From Prevotellaceae bacterium UBA1075 (GTDB lineage Bacteria > Bacteroidota > Bacteroidia > Bacteroidales > Bacteroidaceae): 48,468 nucleotides of DNA. Each line of letters begins with the position of its first letter. The first letter of the stretch is position 1. The stretch covers positions 176,297 to 224,764 of the forward strand of contig DCCS01000044.1 of assembly GCA_002316015.1 (NCBI GenBank). The letters run 5' to 3'. Positions 16,681 through 24,251 of this stretch are shown one piece after another. Below the pieces are notes generated by a model, which did not search any database, had not been told where the DNA came from, and was given only the letters and a program-made list of their open reading frames with translations. The translations under genes were made by a program, and so were the position numbers.

Positions 16681-17760
16681 ATGAAACTGAATATTGCAGT
16701 GCTGGCCGGTGATGGCATCGGCCCTGAGATTATGGAGCAAGGTGTGGCCGTGTGCAGTGCCATTGCCGGGAAATTCGGCCACGAGGTGAGCTACAGGGAG
16801 GCCCTGTGTGGCGCGCATGCCATCGACGAGGTGGGCGACCCCTTCCCCGAGGACACATTCCAGACTTGCATGGCCGCCGACGCCGTGCTCTTCGCCAGCG
16901 TGGGCGACCCGAAGTTTGACAACAGCCCCAACGCCAAGGTGCGCCCCGAACAGGGCTTGCTGGCCATGCGAAAGAAGTTGGGGCTCTATGCCAACATACG
17001 TCCGGTGGAGACCTTCGACTGTCTGGTGCACAAGTCACCGCTGAAAGACGAACTGGTCAAGGGCGCAGATTTCATCTGCATCCGCGAACTCACGGGCGGC
17101 ATGTACTTTGGCAAGAAACAAGAACCCGCGCTCCGTGCCGACGGTGTGGAGGAGGCTTTCGACACCAACTACTACACACGCCCCGAGGTGGAGCGCATCC
17201 TGCGCGTGGGCTACCAGTACGCACGCCGACGCCGCAGGCATCTCACGGTGGTCGACAAGGCCAACGTACTGGCCAGCAGCCGACTGTGGCGTAAGGTTGC
17301 CCAGGAGATCATGACGGAGTACCCCGATGTGGACACAGACTTTATGTATGTCGACAACGCGGCCATGCGCATGATACAGGAGCCGAAGTTCTTCGACGTG
17401 ATGGTGACAGAGAACACCTTCGGCGACATCCTCACCGACGAGGGCTCGTGCATCACGGGGTCGATGGGCCTGCTGCCCAGCGCATCCACCGGCGAGCACA
17501 CGCCTGTGTTTGAGCCCATACACGGCTCGTGGCCCCAGGGCAAGGGACTGAACATCGCCAACCCCCTGGCCCAGATCCTGTCCGTGGCCATGCTCTACGA
17601 GTACTTCGGCCTGAAGGAGGAGGGCACGCTCATCCGCGAGGCGGTCAACGCATCGCTCAATGCCAATGTGCGCACGCCTGAGATACAGGTGGAGGGCGCG
17701 CCCAAGTACGGCACACGCGAGGTGGGTGCATGGATTGTGGACTACATCAACAAGAAGTAA
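16681..17760 (+). CDS. leuB: 3-isopropylmalate dehydrogenase
   Basis: This NAD-dependent decarboxylating dehydrogenase turns 3-isopropylmalate into 2-oxoisocaproate. The 359 residues match the family. Blocks seen are VLAGDGIGPEIMEQGV near residue 6, ANIRPVETFD near 105, the substrate-binding IRELTGGMYFGKK near 140, and the Mg/NAD region MTENTFGDILTDEGSCITGSMG split over residues 242-263, followed by EPIHGSWPQGKG. It closes the leucine cluster; the porin gene starts 76 bases downstream on the same strand. Confidence 0.97.
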   Translation: MKLNIAVLAGDGIGPEIMEQGVAVCSAIAGKFGHEVSYREALCGAHAIDEVGDPFPEDTFQTCMAADAVLFASVGDPKFDNSPNAKVRPEQGLLAMRKKLGLYANIRPVETFDCLVHKSPLKDELVKGADFICIRELTGGMYFGKKQEPALRADGVEEAFDTNYYTRPEVERILRVGYQYARRRRRHLTVVDKANVLASSRLWRKVAQEIMTEYPDVDTDFMYVDNAAMRMIQEPKFFDVMVTENTFGDILTDEGSCITGSMGLLPSASTGEHTPVFEPIHGSWPQGKGLNIANPLAQILSVAMLYEYFGLKEEGTLIREAVNASLNANVRTPEIQVEGAPKYGTREVGAWIVDYINKK

Positions 17761-17836
17761 GCAGGCCGCCCCAAGCAGGACACCTGCCTGGCAGGATGCC
17801 CCGCTTGCCACGGGACGAACACCCAGGAAGACAGAG

Positions 17837-19090
17837 ATGAAGTTAGACCATAGCAAGTTACAGGGGAGCGCGACACAGCCGTGGCTCCCCTGGGCAGCAT
17901 GCCAGCCTGCCTCCACCGGCATGGTGGGGGCAGTGCTGGTTTTCTGTTCCCTCCTGCTCACGCCCCTCACGGCCAGCGCGACCGATGAGTACGAGGAGGG
18001 ATTCCTCACCACTTACCTCAACCGTGGACTGGAGCGCGTGATGCCCCCGGACACGGCAGCGCAATCAGAGAAGATACACTATGGGCGCAATGTGACCCGA
18101 TACGTCAGCGCGCCCAAGTTTGGCGGATACGTGGTGGGCAAGTATGAGTGGAGCGGAAAGGCCGGGGCCAACAAGGGCGGCAGCTTCTCGTGCCGACTGG
18201 TGAGGGCTTATGTGTCGGGCACCGTGCTGCGCGACTTCAAGTACCGTGTGCAGATGGAGTTGCGCAATGCCTCGCCTGCCATGCGCGACTACACACTGGA
18301 GTGGGTGCGATGGAAGGAGTTCCAGGTAAAGGTGGGGCAGTTCAAGCGCGGCTTCACCTACGAGAACCCCAGCAATCCCTGGGACGTGGGCTTCGGCTCC
18401 TATGCGCTCGTGGCACAGGCCATGACAGCCATGGCAGGCGAGGACTGCAGCGGCGAGGCTGCACAGAACGGGCGTGACCAGGGCCTGCAACTGCAGGGCG
18501 ACCTGCTGCCTGTGGGTGCCGACCGCCACGCGCTCCTGCATTACCAGGCCGCCGTATATAACGGCAACGGGCAGAACAAGTCCGACAACGACGGGCGCAA
18601 GGACTGGATGGGCAGCCTGTGGGTGCAGCCCGTCAAGGGGCTTCATGTGACCCTGTTTGGCTGGCACGGCTCCTACACGGGCACGATGAGCACGGGCGAG
18701 AAGGTGACCGTAGGGCGTGACCGCTGGGGCCTGAGCGCGAAGTTTGACCGCAAGGACTGGAGTGTGAGAGCCGAATATGCCCACAGCACAGGCCACAACA
18801 TCAACAGCTACGACACGGAGAACAAGACGTTCAGCGACCGTGGAAAGGCCGATGGATGGTATGTGGCCGTGGGTGTGCCCTGCACCAGTTGGCTGAAGGT
18901 GTATGCCCGCTACGACACCTTCCGCAAGCAAGCCACCTGGAACACGTCCAAGACGCTGTACAGCCTGGCTCCGAACTTCCAGCCGCACCGCAACCTGATG
19001 TTCCAGCTGCAGTACAACTATGTGTGTGACCGCCTCGCCCCGAAGCGTCACTACAACGAGTTCTGGGCACAGAGCTATGTAAGGTTCTGA
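17837..19090 (+). CDS. Outer-membrane porin, OprO/OprP (phosphate-selective porin) type
   Basis: The 417-residue protein has a long basic N-region and then a hydrophobic segment ending LLLTPLTASA, a plausible signal peptidase I site. The mature part is rich in alternating aromatic/polar strands (for example VQMELRNASPAMRDYTLEWVR split) and ends in a C-terminal Phe after QSYVRF, typical of outer-membrane beta barrels. The pattern GQFKRGFTYENPSNPWDVGF is like the OprO/P family. Substrate is uncertain; family members pass phosphate or other anions. The ATG at 17837 is chosen because longer frames run back into leuB. It is convergent with the methyltransferase gene, only 20 bases away. Confidence 0.85.
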   Translation: MKLDHSKLQGSATQPWLPWAACQPASTGMVGAVLVFCSLLLTPLTASATDEYEEGFLTTYLNRGLERVMPPDTAAQSEKIHYGRNVTRYVSAPKFGGYVVGKYEWSGKAGANKGGSFSCRLVRAYVSGTVLRDFKYRVQMELRNASPAMRDYTLEWVRWKEFQVKVGQFKRGFTYENPSNPWDVGFGSYALVAQAMTAMAGEDCSGEAAQNGRDQGLQLQGDLLPVGADRHALLHYQAAVYNGNGQNKSDNDGRKDWMGSLWVQPVKGLHVTLFGWHGSYTGTMSTGEKVTVGRDRWGLSAKFDRKDWSVRAEYAHSTGHNINSYDTENKTFSDRGKADGWYVAVGVPCTSWLKVYARYDTFRKQATWNTSKTLYSLAPNFQPHRNLMFQLQYNYVCDRLAPKRHYNEFWAQSYVRF

Positions 19091-19110
19091 GGTAAGGAGC
19101 AGGTTGGCAG

Positions 19111-20256
19111 TCAGAACCTGTTCGCAATGTGGCTGATTACAGACGAAGCCACGACCCTTGCGAGTTCCACAGGAACCGCGTTGCCCAACTGGCGCATGGC
19201 CTCTGACCATGCGCCGACAATGTTATACTCATCGGGGAAAGTCTGTATGCGCTTGGCCTCCGCCACTGTGAAATAGCGTACAGAGCCGTCATTGAATTTT
19301 ATCATATTCTCACCACCTGGCACTCCATGTGCCCCAGCCTTGATGGTCTTGGAGGGTTCGTCGAAAAGGCTGCCTGTGTGCCCAGGATATTCCCTGGCAC
19401 CATTTCGGCACAGGAAATCCGAAGCAGGTTGTCCCGCCACAGGATGAAGAGTGGCCAGAGCATCACGGACAGTACGCCAAGGGCTCAGTTCGGGTGCCAG
19501 CATCCCGTAGCGTTCAAGAAGTCTGGCTCTCAGCCGTTTCGCCTGTTTCTCATCCACATCCAGTTCGCCAGTGACATGCTTCTGCCAGTATTCGCCCGTG
19601 ACATACTTCTGCCACAACAAGGAATCCTCGGAATGAGTAGGCTCCGGGAATTTCCAGTTGACTCCAAGGTCGGAACGGAAACCAACAATAATCACCCGTT
19701 CGCGCTTCTGGGGCACCCCATAGTCAGCTGCGTTCACCAGGCGGCAGTGTATATCATAAGACAACCCTTTGTCGCCCTTTCCACCGGCAATCCTTTTGAT
19801 AATATCATAGGATTCCCGCCAGTTTTCCTTGTCAGAAGTCACTTCGGGATACCGCAATTGCAAGAGGATATACTGGAAATACTCTGCAAAGGACTTGCGC
19901 AGCAATCCCTTGACATTCTCGAATATGAAAGCCTTGGGCATCAAGTGCCGTATGGCCGACACTGCATAAGGAAACATATCACGTTCGTCATCATTTCCCC
20001 TTGCCTTGCCCCCCAGTGAAAACGGCTGGCATGGAGGCCCCCCAGCCACGATATCCACACCACCATAATCCTTGAAATTGAATTCGCGAATATCCCCTTC
20101 GTGGACGATGCCTGGGGTATAGTTCTTGCGTAGAGTCTTGCAGGCTTCTGCATTCCATTCCACAAAAGCTATGTGCCGTGCCCCTGCAAGTTCCAGCCCT
20201 TTGGCAAGCCCTCCCGCTCCAGAGAACAGTTCTATGCTGTTTGTTTGCTTAATCAT
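19111..20256 (-). CDS. DNA (cytosine-5-)-methyltransferase of a type II restriction system
   Basis: The 381-residue protein has all core C5-methyltransferase motifs in order: FSGAGG (11-16, AdoMet binding), GGPPCQPFS with the catalytic Cys at 76, ENVKG (113-117), QKRERVIIVGFR (motif VIII region) and the C-terminal GNAVPVELA. The variable target-recognition region lies between motifs VIII and IX. It overlaps the upstream nuclease gene by eight bases. The partner's family predicts CCGCGG as the site it protects. Base composition is clearly more A+T-rich than the flanking leu and rha genes, consistent with acquisition. Confidence 0.95.
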   Translation of the reverse strand: MIKQTNSIELFSGAGGLAKGLELAGARHIAFVEWNAEACKTLRKNYTPGIVHEGDIREFNFKDYGGVDIVAGGPPCQPFSLGGKARGNDDERDMFPYAVSAIRHLMPKAFIFENVKGLLRKSFAEYFQYILLQLRYPEVTSDKENWRESYDIIKRIAGGKGDKGLSYDIHCRLVNAADYGVPQKRERVIIVGFRSDLGVNWKFPEPTHSEDSLLWQKYVTGEYWQKHVTGELDVDEKQAKRLRARLLERYGMLAPELSPWRTVRDALATLHPVAGQPASDFLCRNGAREYPGHTGSLFDEPSKTIKAGAHGVPGGENMIKFNDGSVRYFTVAEAKRIQTFPDEYNIVGAWSEAMRQLGNAVPVELARVVASSVISHIANRF

Positions 20257-20881
20257 GTTGCGATTTGAAGAAGAGTTCCACCTTTTGCTCCACAGCCTCC
20301 TGTGTAAGCGGCTGGCCAAGGCACTTATCAGCCCATGCCCTACCCTTGTGCAGCACATCCCAGTCTGAACGAGCCTGCCTGTATCTGCCGCTACCAGGAT
20401 CATGATTGCCGAATCCGTCAATGCAGCAATTCCACACCGGGCTATAGACGCGTATGAGCGCCGCCTCCACTGTCCCTATCAAGTCGGCCTCTGCACCCTC
20501 AAGTATCACAAAGCGACACATGAAGTCTTGTAGGCAAAGATTGGTTGCAGCCTCTATGCTATGCTTATGGTCACATAGGCGTAAGTAAAGTTCGTTACTC
20601 TGCTCAGCAAGCCTTCTCCCCTGGCGCCAGCCTCTGGGAACAGCCTTTCCTACATATATAGGTTGATTGTAGCCTGTGCGGTTTTGAGCATACAGCGGCT
20701 GGTAGTATCTGCTCTTGCCTATATAATATAGAGCATAGACCCCAGTGCCAAGGAAACTCTCCCTGGGCGGCAGGCACTGCACAGGCGTTCCGTTGAAGAA
20801 CCGGATTGTGTCCATAACTATCTCAGCAAACGCTTTTGAGTGGAACACATGCTTGCTTCTGTCAAATATATTGCTCATCAT
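20249..20881 (-). CDS. Type II restriction endonuclease, Eco29kI (GIY-YIG) family
   Basis: The 210-residue protein has a GIY-YIG nuclease core: GTGVYALYYIGKS (45-57), NQPIYVGKAVPRGWRQGRR (72-90), a conserved His in LRLCDHKHSIE and the Glu in LIGTVEAALIRVYSPVWN. This arrangement, with the lengthened PIYVGKA-GWRQGR block, is characteristic of Eco29kI relatives, which cut CCGCGG. It precedes and overlaps the methyltransferase gene, so the pair is one operon. No separate controller gene is seen. I found no CCGCGG site by eye in the whole window, which agrees with this specificity. Confidence 0.9.
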   Translation of the reverse strand: MMSNIFDRSKHVFHSKAFAEIVMDTIRFFNGTPVQCLPPRESFLGTGVYALYYIGKSRYYQPLYAQNRTGYNQPIYVGKAVPRGWRQGRRLAEQSNELYLRLCDHKHSIEAATNLCLQDFMCRFVILEGAEADLIGTVEAALIRVYSPVWNCCIDGFGNHDPGSGRYRQARSDWDVLHKGRAWADKCLGQPLTQEAVEQKVELFFKSQHD

Positions 20882-20937
20882 TCAATCCACCATATACCTG
20901 AGTATGCCATCGCATGGCAACCCTCTCGACTTCGGCA

Positions 20938-20945
20938 CAAAGTTA
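20938..20945 (-). promoter_or_regulatory. Possible -7 box of the restriction-modification operon
   Basis: TAACTTTG on the minus strand lies 57 bases before the nuclease start. A -33 TTG at the expected distance is not evident. Confidence 0.5.
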
Positions 20946-21313
20946 TGAATTACATTTCAATTATGAGGCATACACAAAAGAAAGGTGTGCGCTTTTCCCC
21001 TCTCCCTTGCAAAAAGGGACGCAAGGAGGCTTTCCCGACACGCGCGACCATAAGCGGGCGAGCCAGGCAAGAGTGCAGGAAGGAAAGCCCCAAGCCAAGA
21101 GCCAGACTGGCCCAGTGCTGAAACAACCCTTATCCGCAATGCCACAAGACACAAGCAAATGAGGAAACACCCACGGAGACCACCCTCACCGCGACTTCAA
21201 GACTTCCCGGAAATGACCAGCCGTGACAACCGGCACAAAGGATTTGCCACACTCAAGACACGCCATAGAACATGCAGGTGGCTGACGCTGTAAGCACGAA
21301 AAGGACCATTCTG
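20946..21313. other. Intergenic stretch without a recognisable gene
   Basis: Short open frames occur on both strands here, but none has a recognisable motif, a plausible start or coding-like composition. I see no tRNA or transposon end. Confidence 0.4.
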
Positions 21314-21344
21314 TTTGGCTGAGAAAAAAAAACATCTACCTTTG
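21314..21344 (+). promoter_or_regulatory. Strong Bacteroidales promoter consensus
   Basis: TTTG at 21314-21317 and TACCTTTG at 21337-21344 with exactly 19 bases between is one of the best promoter matches in the window. It would transcribe the coding remnant at 21346-21525 and then the secreted protein gene at 21540. Confidence 0.8.
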
Positions 21345-21345
21345 C

Positions 21346-21525
21346 AACAGAACAAAACAATACGAGAAGACCATCACAGGACTTCACCCAGGCAGGGGAG
21401 AGTGGCCACGCGATTCATTCGACACGCTGGAATTCAAGTACTTGATAAGCGACAAGGAGTACAGGCTCGCCTACCATGTGTTTAACGATGCCTTATTTCC
21501 TGTCCCCGAAGAATACTGGACATAA
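21346..21525 (+). pseudogene. Protein-like open stretch without a start codon
   Basis: From the promoter to a TAA at 21525 one frame stays open and reads like a protein C-terminus, ending KYLISDKEYRLAYHVFNDAL and then FPVPEEYWT. There is no ATG or GTG in frame at its beginning. A TTG at the start of LISDKEY is the only alternative. It may be the 3' remnant of a deleted gene fused to this promoter, or a peptide using a rare start. It ends 14 bases before the next gene. Confidence 0.4.
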
Positions 21526-21539
21526 AAACACTGGAACAC

Positions 21540-22766
21540 ATGACACACAACACACACGACCCCAGAGGCACGGGCAATAGGCATACATGCTGCCTGCTGG
21601 CTCTCTTGTGTACACTCACAGGCACAGGGAAGGCACTGGACAAGAGCGTCCCTGCACAGGACTCAGCCACATGCCTCGTCATTGACGCTGCCACAGGCAA
21701 GACCCTGCCCCTCGCCAAGGCATCATCCAGCGATGGCTGGCGCGCCTGGGCAAATGAGGATGGAATGTGCCAGATACCCACAGGCGAGGCGGTGCAGATA
21801 GCGTGCGCAGGCTATGAGAGGCATACCATCAAGGCCAGCAAGGCCACCCCGAAGGTAGCACTCACTCCACTGCATGAGAGCGCGGCCATCAGCGAGGAAG
21901 CCACGGCGGAAATCCTGCACAAGGTGGCCTGCCAGATGCAGGCCGAGATGAAGCAATACAAGAAATGGACATCGGATTACTTCATACGCCAGGACAATGA
22001 ACTTAATGGCAGCGGCCATCTGATAGAGGGCATGCTCTCGGCCAGGAGCGCAGTGTGCCTGGCCAAGGCCAAGATGCTGTGGGGAATCCATTACTGCGGT
22101 GAGCGGGACTGCCAACCTCTCAAGTACTCCAACCTTCACTACACCCTCTCCCTGGGGCCTGTGGCCAGATGGGGCGACCTGTGGAACAATCTGTGCCTGC
22201 CGCTGATGACCAAGAGCCCCAGGAGCAAGCGATTCAGGTATGAGACGGACTATCATCTGGAGTGCCATCTGATGACCTCGGCTGACGGAAGCCAGCGCCT
22301 GTACCGCATCCGCATGACCCACAACCCGCGCACTCCAGCCCTGCGCTTCCTGCACGGGACGCTCTGGGTGGATGCCCGGAGCGCACAGCCCGTATGCTTC
22401 GATGGTGAGGCCGTGGGGCTGGAGATGAGACTGCACAGCCACACAGGATGGCGCAACAGTCCGATGACAGCCCGCGTGCACATCAACTACACCAGCCAAA
22501 ATGGCCACACCGAGGTGGAGAGCATGCTCACCTGGTGTGCCTGCGAGGATGTCACCTGCACCACATCCATCATGCAGGCGCAGGGCAAGGTGTCCCCAGA
22601 AAGGACGTTCCCCAATGACCGTGCCAACATGCTCAGCCGCCACGTCTATGCCAAGGAACCGGACTCCGCCAGCATCGCACTGCCCATGCCGAGGACAGAG
22701 AGACAAGAGGCACTGGTGCTGAGGGGCGGCAAGGACTGCGCGGCCAAGACCTTCACACGCTTCTGA
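21540..22766 (+). CDS. Secreted protein of unknown function with a carboxypeptidase-regulatory-like domain
   Basis: The 408-residue protein has an N-terminal signal-like segment (CCLLALLCTLTGTGKA). A short beta-domain follows, with the pattern VIDAATGKTLPLAKASSSD and later IACAGYERHTIKAS, which resembles the CarboxypepD_reg-like (Ig-fold) domains common in Bacteroidales exported proteins. The remaining about 290 residues (SDYFIRQDNELNG, then WVDARSAQPVCFDGEAVGLE) resemble large Bacteroidales secreted proteins of unknown function. No catalytic motif is recognised. The promoter at 21314-21344 probably serves it. It is convergent with the nucleotidyltransferase gene. Confidence 0.7.
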   Translation: MTHNTHDPRGTGNRHTCCLLALLCTLTGTGKALDKSVPAQDSATCLVIDAATGKTLPLAKASSSDGWRAWANEDGMCQIPTGEAVQIACAGYERHTIKASKATPKVALTPLHESAAISEEATAEILHKVACQMQAEMKQYKKWTSDYFIRQDNELNGSGHLIEGMLSARSAVCLAKAKMLWGIHYCGERDCQPLKYSNLHYTLSLGPVARWGDLWNNLCLPLMTKSPRSKRFRYETDYHLECHLMTSADGSQRLYRIRMTHNPRTPALRFLHGTLWVDARSAQPVCFDGEAVGLEMRLHSHTGWRNSPMTARVHINYTSQNGHTEVESMLTWCACEDVTCTTSIMQAQGKVSPERTFPNDRANMLSRHVYAKEPDSASIALPMPRTERQEALVLRGGKDCAAKTFTRF

Positions 22767-22861
22767 CACAAGGGGACACACGGGAGGAGCATGCGGCCAA
22801 GAGACCATCCGGCCACATCAGGCCACGTCGCCATGGCTGGGCAAGACGAGTTGCCTGCAGG

Positions 22862-23326
22862 TCACACAAGCCCTGCATGCAGGGCTGCCACCACCTGCTC
22901 CAGCCGCATGAGGTCCTTGGGACGGCCAAACAGGCGGAGCAACCGGATGCAGTCCTGCAGGGAGGCAAAGCGGATGCCATCCCTGTGGCATACCTCTGTC
23001 ACCGCCACGTCATGCCACCCTGCGGCCTGCCGTATCTGCAAGTCACCGCTCAGGTCCACCTCCACACCTTTTATATATACACGCGCGTGCAGGGAACGGA
23101 AGCGGCTCCCCGGCTTGTCCCCACCGAGCATCTCCGCCTGGGGCAGGTGCCGCAGGAGCATGCGCAGGCCGCCGACCGACATCATCACGTCCACATCATG
23201 CGCCCCGATGCCCGTCATGCCGTGGAGCACCAGGGCAGCCGAGCCATACACGCACCAGTCGGCATCAGCCTTGTCAAGCAAGGGGACGACCCCGGCAAGT
23301 GCCTCCCTTATCTCTTTCTCTGTCAT
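22862..23326 (-). CDS. Small nucleotidyltransferase-superfamily protein
   Basis: The 154-residue protein starting MTEKEIREALAGVVP has a nucleotidyltransferase-like core: VYGSAALVLHG (residues 29-39), then AHDVDVMMS with the paired acidic residues, and a third acidic strand VEVDLSGDL. The C-terminal helical part ends the chain with RLEQVVAALHAGLV. This is the layout of small nucleotidyltransferases such as those in antitoxin/toxin or aminoglycoside-modifying families; the substrate is unknown. The ATG at 23326 is preferred over an upstream frame reaching 23530, because a promoter (23424-23454) and a terminator-like hairpin lie inside that extension. Confidence 0.7.
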   Translation of the reverse strand: MTEKEIREALAGVVPLLDKADADWCVYGSAALVLHGMTGIGAHDVDVMMSVGGLRMLLRHLPQAEMLGGDKPGSRFRSLHARVYIKGVEVDLSGDLQIRQAAGWHDVAVTEVCHRDGIRFASLQDCIRLLRLFGRPKDLMRLEQVVAALHAGLV

Positions 23327-23359
23327 TACTTCGTTCACAAATACCCGACCTTGTGGGGG

Positions 23360-23413
23360 AAAAAAGGCTTCACCCGTCCGACCGCGAGTTGGCCGGGTAA
23401 AGCGGGTGAAGCC
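23360..23413 (-). ncRNA. Terminator-like hairpin in the leader: attenuator or about 60-nt small RNA
   Basis: On the minus strand GGCTTCACCCG (23413-23403) pairs perfectly with CGGGTGAAGCC (23376-23366), followed by six T residues (23365-23360). The interior can form a second helix CCGGCC/GGTCGG around AACTCGC. The structure begins only about 5-10 bases after the expected transcription start of the promoter at 23424-23454 and ends 34 bases before the nucleotidyltransferase ATG. It could be a premature terminator controlling that gene or the body of a short RNA. Confidence 0.6.
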
Positions 23414-23423
23414 TATCCCCATG

Positions 23424-23454
23424 CAAAGATAGGAGTTATTGGGCCACGCGCAAA
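23424..23454 (-). promoter_or_regulatory. Promoter upstream of the leader hairpin
   Basis: The minus strand carries TTTG (23454-23451), 19 bases, then TATCTTTG (23431-23424), a full consensus match. Transcription would start near 23417-23420 with G residues. Confidence 0.8.
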
Positions 23455-23777
23455 ATGCCCAAGGGCAATCCCCACGGCTTTCCCACGCTCTTCCCGCATT
23501 CCCCGGTATAGGCGGTGCCGTCAGAAGCACGAAACATCCTCGCCCACCGGCATTTTGTCAAAAGCGCCACCGTGTTTCGCCCGCAACGAGATTTGCCGCC
23601 ATGCATGAGGAGGGAGCGTAGCGGGCTACATGGCCGAAGAAACACAGAAACAGAACGGCAATACGGGACGGGAGACGATTGCTAAGCAAGAATTGACACG
23701 CAAAGCCAGACGCACAAAAAAACGTTAAAAAGCACGGGCATTCCCTCTACAGGCCACACGCATAACCAAAAAAGCCA
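23455..23777. other. Intergenic stretch, no gene seen
   Basis: Short frames on both strands show no protein features. The left part would lie upstream of the nucleotidyltransferase promoter and the right part upstream of the His-rich protein gene. Confidence 0.4.
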
Positions 23778-23785
23778 TAACTTTG
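23778..23785 (+). promoter_or_regulatory. Possible -7 box for the metal-related locus
   Basis: TAACTTTG lies 23 bases before the GTG start of the His-rich protein. No clear -33 TTG is seen, which would fit a promoter controlled by a metal-responsive regulator. Confidence 0.5.
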
Positions 23786-23808
23786 CACAGGAAGAACAAA
23801 ACACCAGG

Positions 23809-24171
23809 GTGCACACACTTGACAACAGGACAAGAAGGATAGCGTGGTTGCTGATACTCGTGTATCTGCCCATGACACTTGCAGTCACCTTCCACCATCA
23901 CGAGACAGTGGAGGAGGATGCCCAGGAGTATTGTCAAGACTGTGCGCACCACATCCAGCATAACGCACATATCACGGCGCATCATGGCATACCGCATGAC
24001 TGTCCGCTCTGCCAGTTCCGCAGTTTGCCTTATGTGATGCCCGTCATTATTCACGTGGCAGTCATCACGACTGCAGTCAGTGCCGCATACGCAACGCCCT
24101 GCCCATTTGTCAGGACTCGCTGTAGCGGCACCTTGTCCGCACGAGCCCCTCCCGCATTCATCTCGTTTTGA
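23809..24171 (+). CDS. Small His/Cys-rich membrane protein
   Basis: The 120-residue protein begins at a GTG with a basic stretch and one hydrophobic segment (IAWLLILVYLPMTLAVTF). A loop follows with HHHE, YCQDCAHHIQHNAHITAHH and HDCPLCQF, then a second hydrophobic segment (VMPVIIHVAVITTAVSAAY). The loop holds about nine His and four Cys residues and looks like a metal-binding segment facing the periplasm. Small proteins of this look often precede TonB-dependent metal receptors in Bacteroidales; the family name is not certain to me. It is followed 80 bases later by a TonB receptor. The metal (zinc, copper, nickel) cannot be told from sequence. Confidence 0.65.
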   Translation: MHTLDNRTRRIAWLLILVYLPMTLAVTFHHHETVEEDAQEYCQDCAHHIQHNAHITAHHGIPHDCPLCQFRSLPYVMPVIIHVAVITTAVSAAYATPCPFVRTRCSGTLSARAPPAFISF

Positions 24172-24251
24172 TTTCTTGACACCCAACGGACACCCCATCT
24201 GCGCCTTGGCAGGTGAGGAAGTTCCCGTCATGTCCGGTCATTAAACAAAAG

